From NCBI GenBank assembly GCA_905210435.1, contig CAJLWO010000011.1, positions 1 through 61,858 of the forward strand: DNA of 61,858 bases, given 5' to 3'. The position numbers were made by a program, and so were the translations under genes. How positions within the stretch are numbered: position 1 is the first letter of the stretch; every line of letters starts with the position of its first letter. The notes under the pieces were generated by a model, which saw nothing but the letters and a program-made list of their open reading frames with translations, was not told where the DNA came from and made no database searches. The stretch is from an uncultured Bacteroidales bacterium (GTDB lineage: Bacteria; Bacteroidota; Bacteroidia; Bacteroidales; Muribaculaceae). Shown in pieces: positions 58,623 to 61,858 of this stretch.

Positions 58623-59126
58623 TTAATGCTTTGCGGCTTGGCGTGCTTCGCAGACTATCAGCAGCAGTTCGTCGCTTACTTCGGGCGGCAGCGCGATGTT
58701 GCGCAGCTGGAGCGAGCGTGCCCACCCTGCTATGTCTGTGGGAAGCAGCGTGAGGAGGATGTCGCGGAACTGTTCGGTTTCCTCGCGGGTGTATGACTCG
58801 GGTGCGCGACCGGCATAGTCGTCAAGCTCTTCGTCGTCATAATATACGATTTCGGTTGAGGCAGCTGTCGACAGAGAGTCTTTCTCGCAGGTGATATGCA
58901 TGCCGCAGCACACGCCGTCGCTTGAATCGCCCTCACCGTCACCGTTGTCTGAGCCGGACACGTCCGACAAGTCTGACCGGTCTGACATGTCCGACTCGTC
59001 GGACTTCCCGGCGGCTGATGGTGCTCCCGCGCTTTTGCCGGCTCCGCGTCGGCTTCCGCGGTCGAGGAGGTAAATCAGTCCGCCGCCGACCACGAGTATC
59101 GCTAATATTATTGCAGCGGCTATCAT
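58623..59126 (-). CDS. conserved membrane-anchored protein with Ser-Asp-X linker
   Basis: A 167-residue protein: an N-terminal membrane helix (about residues 2-20), a linker with five Ser-Asp-X repeats (about residues 41-56), then a conserved domain starting VCCGMHITCEKDSL with three Cys, an acidic YYDDEELDDY and SLQLRNIALPPEV near the end. Similar Bacteroidetes proteins follow aroA, but I know no verified function. The start overlaps the aroA stop codon (ATGA), so translation is coupled. Confidence 0.7.
   Translation of the reverse strand: MIAAAIILAILVVGGGLIYLLDRGSRRGAGKSAGAPSAAGKSDESDMSDRSDLSDVSGSDNGDGEGDSSDGVCCGMHITCEKDSLSTAASTEIVYYDDEELDDYAGRAPESYTREETEQFRDILLTLLPTDIAGWARSLQLRNIALPPEVSDELLLIVCEARQAAKH
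58962..59006. repeat. GTCNGAC-type 9-bp array inside a gene
   Basis: Five 9-bp units (GTCCGACAA, GTCTGACCG, GTCTGACAT, GTCCGACTC, GTCGGACTT) encode the Ser-Asp-X linker of the overlapping gene on the minus strand. The unit matches the arrays at 25668 and 40915. Confidence 0.88.
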
Positions 59127-60466
59127 GTGAGCGGGAGTGGGGTGTCGCGGGGTTGCTCGGAATTGTCGATGCTCATTTCCGGCGTGAAGGCGTCGCCTTG
59201 CGATGCGTCGGTGTCGGTCACCGTAAATCCGGCGCTTATGAGGTCGTCCCAGAATCCGGGATATGATTTGCTCACGACCTCGGCGTTGCGGATTACAATT
59301 TCCGGTATTATCACGGCTGTAGGCGCGAAAGCCATGGCCATGCGGTGGTCGTCGTAGGTGTCGATGACCGGACGTTCCAGTATCGGGTGACGTTCGCCGT
59401 TCCACACGAGTTCGGAGTTGTTGCGTATCTCCACGATTATGCCGAATTTGTCAAGCTCCTTACGCAAGGCCTCCAGGCGGTCCGTCTCCTTGACGCGCAG
59501 CGACTGCAGGCCGCGCAGATGGAACGGAATACCGAGCATCGCCGCGGTTACGGCAAGCGTCTGGGCCAGGTCGGGAGTGTCGATGAGGTCGACCTCAAAG
59601 CGTGAGAACTGTTCGGGCGTCGGTGCCACCTCAAGCGCGCCTTCCACATCTTCCGACGGCTCGGTGTTGACGCCGAGCATCTCGAACAGACGGGCGCAGG
59701 CGCTGTCGCCCTGGAGCGAGGGGAGCTGAAGCCCCGGAAGCGTTACGAATCCGGCCGTCAGTGCCGCTGTCTCATACCAGTATGACGCGGCCGACCAGTC
59801 AGGCTCGGCCTCTGCGGTGCCGACAGTGCTGTATGGTTTCGGAGCTATTATGATATCCTCGAACGGAGCGTCAAACTCCACCTCCGCGCCGCTGCGGCGC
59901 ATCAGTTCGGCCGTCATGTCGATATACGGTTTTGAGAGAAGTGCGCCTTCGAGATGCAGTGTCAGTCCCTGTTCCATCGTCGGGGCAATCATCATGAGAG
60001 CCGAGATGAACTGCGAGCTTACCGACGCGTCGATGCTGAGCCGTCCGCCCGTAAGCCGTCGCCCGTTGATATGCAGAGGCAGGAATCCTTCGCGGTCGAG
60101 GCACGTTATGTCGGCACCGAGTGCTCTCAGCGAGTCGATCAGTATTCCCATCGGACGCTGGCGCATACGTTCGCTGCCGTCCACATTGGCCGAAATGCCT
60201 TCGCGGGCACAAAGGTAGGCGGTGATAAACCGTGTGGCTGTGCCGGCGGCACCGGTGTTTACGTCAATCTCACCCTTGGCTGCGTATGCGTCGGCGATGG
60301 CTTTGGCGAGAAGGTTGGTGTCGTCGCAGTCGGCTATCTTTACCGGTACGTTGCCTCCGGGTGTCAGAGCATTGATTATGAGCATGCGGTTGCTTATGCT
60401 TTTCGATAACGGCAACTCTATCGTGGCCATCATCATCTCTTCCGGCGGGAATATTCTGTAATTCAT
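59123..60466 (-). CDS. aroA: 3-phosphoshikimate 1-carboxyvinyltransferase (EPSP synthase)
   Basis: A 447-residue enzyme of the shikimate pathway transferring the enolpyruvyl group of PEP to shikimate 3-phosphate. The N-terminal LPLSKSISNRMLIINAL binds substrate, NTGAAGTATRFITAYL near residue 90 is the active site loop, and SLRVKETDRLEALRKEL near residue 340 is the C-terminal signature; DTYDDHRMAMAFA follows near residue 385. Length is normal. Confidence 0.95.
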   Translation of the reverse strand: MNYRIFPPEEMMMATIELPLSKSISNRMLIINALTPGGNVPVKIADCDDTNLLAKAIADAYAAKGEIDVNTGAAGTATRFITAYLCAREGISANVDGSERMRQRPMGILIDSLRALGADITCLDREGFLPLHINGRRLTGGRLSIDASVSSQFISALMMIAPTMEQGLTLHLEGALLSKPYIDMTAELMRRSGAEVEFDAPFEDIIIAPKPYSTVGTAEAEPDWSAASYWYETAALTAGFVTLPGLQLPSLQGDSACARLFEMLGVNTEPSEDVEGALEVAPTPEQFSRFEVDLIDTPDLAQTLAVTAAMLGIPFHLRGLQSLRVKETDRLEALRKELDKFGIIVEIRNNSELVWNGERHPILERPVIDTYDDHRMAMAFAPTAVIIPEIVIRNAEVVSKSYPGFWDDLISAGFTVTDTDASQGDAFTPEMSIDNSEQPRDTPLPLT

Positions 60467-60516
60467 TGGGATGTTTTTTTTGATTGTGATGTTCAGGACG
60501 TGTCATGCGTGGGCTG

Positions 60517-61701
60517 TCACGCCAGGTGCTTCAGCGCACTCTCTATGCGGCGCAGGCTATCGTCGATTACGCTGCGCGGAGTAGCCACATTCATGCGCAT
60601 GAATCCTTCACCTTCGGCTCCGAACATGGCTCCGTCGTTGAGCGCCAGTTTGGCGTCTTTGACAAAGAAGCCGTTCAGATGCTCGTGGTCAAGTCCAAGT
60701 CCGCGGCAGTCGAGCCATATCAGGAATGAAGCCTGCGGGCGGTACACCCGGATGCGGCCGCCGGATATGCGGTCGAGTTCGCGGCAAGTATAGTCGATAT
60801 TGTCCTGTATGTATTCGAGCGCTTCGGCGAGCCATTCCTCGCCGTGGTTGTAGGCTGCGATTGTGCCGATTGTGGCGAAGCATGTGGGGGCGTTGAACTC
60901 ATTGCTCTCCATCCATTCGAAGAAATTGCGGCGCATGGCCTCGTCCTTGATTACGCACCAGCTGCTTACGAGTCCCGGCACATTGAATGTCTTTGACGGG
61001 GCGCCGAGCATTATGCCGGTGCGGCGTGCGTTGTCGCTCACCGACAGATATGGGATGTGCGGCCGTCCGCCGAGCATCAGGTCGCCGTGGATTTCGTCGG
61101 AAACCACGATTACACCCTCCGCGGCGCAGATGTCGGCTACGCGGGCAAGTGTCTCGCGGCTCCACTGTATGCCTATCGGGTTGTGGGGGTTGCAGAGTAT
61201 CATCATGCGCGGGTGCTCGCGGCGGATTATCTCCTCAAGCCCGTCGAGGTCCATCTCATAGTTCTCCTCACGGCGGAGCAGGGGATTGTTGAGCACCACG
61301 CAACCGTTGCACTCCACCAGACGCTTGAACGGGTGGTAGACCGGCGGCTGTATCACGATTTTGTCGCCCGGCTTGCAGAACCGGTTGATTACGAATCCTA
61401 TGCCCTTCACGATGCCGGGGATATATGTCATCTCTTCGGGAGTCGTGTCAAACCCGTGGCGCCGTTTAAGCCAGTCGGCGATTGTTGGGAAAAACTCTCC
61501 GGGGGTTGAGGCGTAGCCGTATATGCGGTGGCTGATGCGGCGCTGCAGCGCCTCGGTAATCTCGGGGCACACACAGAAATCCATGTCGGCAATCCACATA
61601 GGCAGCAGGTTGTCGGCATCAAACCATTTGTTCAGTTCACAATATTTTATGGCATCGCTATGCGAGCGGTCAATAACAGAATTAAAATCGTATTTTCCCA
61701 T
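60517..61701 (-). CDS. MalY/PatB-family PLP aminotransferase or C-S lyase
   Basis: A 394-residue fold type I PLP enzyme. LPMWIADMDFCVCPEI near residue 33 is the MalY/PatB opening; NPHNPIGIQWSRETL near residue 170, the Asp in VSDEIHGDLML near residue 200 and the PLP lysine in LGAPSKTFNVPGL near residue 238 are present. Members often act as cystathionine beta-lyases; aminotransferase activity is also possible. I chose ATG 61701; the longer frame contains the -7 box. It starts the operon with aroA, 50 bp away. Confidence 0.9.
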   Translation of the reverse strand: MGKYDFNSVIDRSHSDAIKYCELNKWFDADNLLPMWIADMDFCVCPEITEALQRRISHRIYGYASTPGEFFPTIADWLKRRHGFDTTPEEMTYIPGIVKGIGFVINRFCKPGDKIVIQPPVYHPFKRLVECNGCVVLNNPLLRREENYEMDLDGLEEIIRREHPRMMILCNPHNPIGIQWSRETLARVADICAAEGVIVVSDEIHGDLMLGGRPHIPYLSVSDNARRTGIMLGAPSKTFNVPGLVSSWCVIKDEAMRRNFFEWMESNEFNAPTCFATIGTIAAYNHGEEWLAEALEYIQDNIDYTCRELDRISGGRIRVYRPQASFLIWLDCRGLGLDHEHLNGFFVKDAKLALNDGAMFGAEGEGFMRMNVATPRSVIDDSLRRIESALKHLA

Positions 61702-61727
61702 TGCGGTATTAAAGATGAGTTCACCTA

Positions 61728-61735
61728 CAAAGGTA
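61728..61735 (-). promoter_or_regulatory. -7 box for the aminotransferase-aroA operon
   Basis: TACCTTTG on the minus strand, 26 bp before the chosen start codon, fits TAnnTTTG. No clear -33 TTTG. Confidence 0.6.
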
Positions 61736-61803
61736 CTACATAAATCGCCCGAAAGCAACTTTTTTGCAAGATTCTATGTCTACTACATTGTCTGTGTGTT
61801 TTA

Positions 61804-61856
61804 TGTAGAGTCCAAGGGCAAGTGCAATATTAGCGAAAATGTTTGAAAAATTCAGC
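61804..61856. repeat. terminal inverted repeat, right copy
   Basis: Exact reverse complement of positions 1-53; two more bases end the contig. No gene lies in it. Confidence 0.9.
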
Positions 61857-61858
61857 TG

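Overview
The window reads as a contig from an anaerobic gut-type Bacteroidales bacterium; the family is probably Muribaculaceae or close to it, which is an inference without a marker-gene search. The signs are TAnnTTTG -7 promoter boxes instead of sigma70 boxes, almost no Shine-Dalgarno use, a fused nuoCD, a 77-residue ATP synthase epsilon, a TamL-type lipoprotein, a type IX secretion peptidase (PorU) beside a cargo-like M6 protease, and Bacteroidetes-only families (DUF6242, DUF6089, DUF3316). The first 53 bases return as a perfect inverted copy at 61804-61856, so both contig ends lie in copies of the same repeat.

1-18.2 kb: a single-strand block of 18 genes for energy conservation. A NADH-dehydrogenase-like complex without nuoE, nuoF and nuoG (nuoA-B-CD-H ... 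I-J-K-L-M-N) is split exactly between nuoH and nuoI by a complete F1Fo ATP synthase set (atpD-C-B-E-F-H-A-G). One clear promoter precedes nuoA and one strong terminator follows nuoN, so proton pump and ATP synthase may be made from one transcription unit. This is the most unusual feature of the window.

18.6-25.6 kb (+): cell-envelope genes, namely a DUF6242 lipoprotein, a DUF6089 barrel protein, uppS, bamA and two Skp/OmpH chaperones. 25.8-32.9 kb (-): pyk, prfB (with the programmed +1 frameshift), argB, pyrE, an SRPBCC protein, argH and a cysteine-bearing lipoprotein. 33.1-38.9 kb (+): a small conserved protein, a cyclophilin lipoprotein, an M16 protease, TamL and a HAD phosphatase. 39.0-49.9 kb (-): S41 protease, DUF3316 protein, topoisomerase IV subunit A, an AT-rich orphan gene, waaA, gltX, tRNA-Val, tRNA-Tyr, ribH, a shortened PfkB-type protein and a SIS-domain sugar-phosphate isomerase. 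50.0-61.7 kb (-): porU, a GH25 lysozyme, a metal ABC permease, an M6 protease, a membrane orphan, a membrane-anchored conserved protein, aroA and a MalY/PatB aminotransferase.

A second theme runs through the whole window. Short tandem arrays with unit lengths of 7, 9 or 10 bp, mostly built on a small conserved palindrome (TAGCTA, GTCNGAC, ATTAAT, AATT) with variable spacer bases, sit in nearly every long gap, mostly within about 90 bp 3' of a stop codon. The GTCNGAC version also occurs in frame inside two genes as (Ser-Asp-X)n. No CRISPR array, phage, integrase or transposase gene was seen; one 143-bp MITE-like inverted-repeat element lies between the two tRNA genes.
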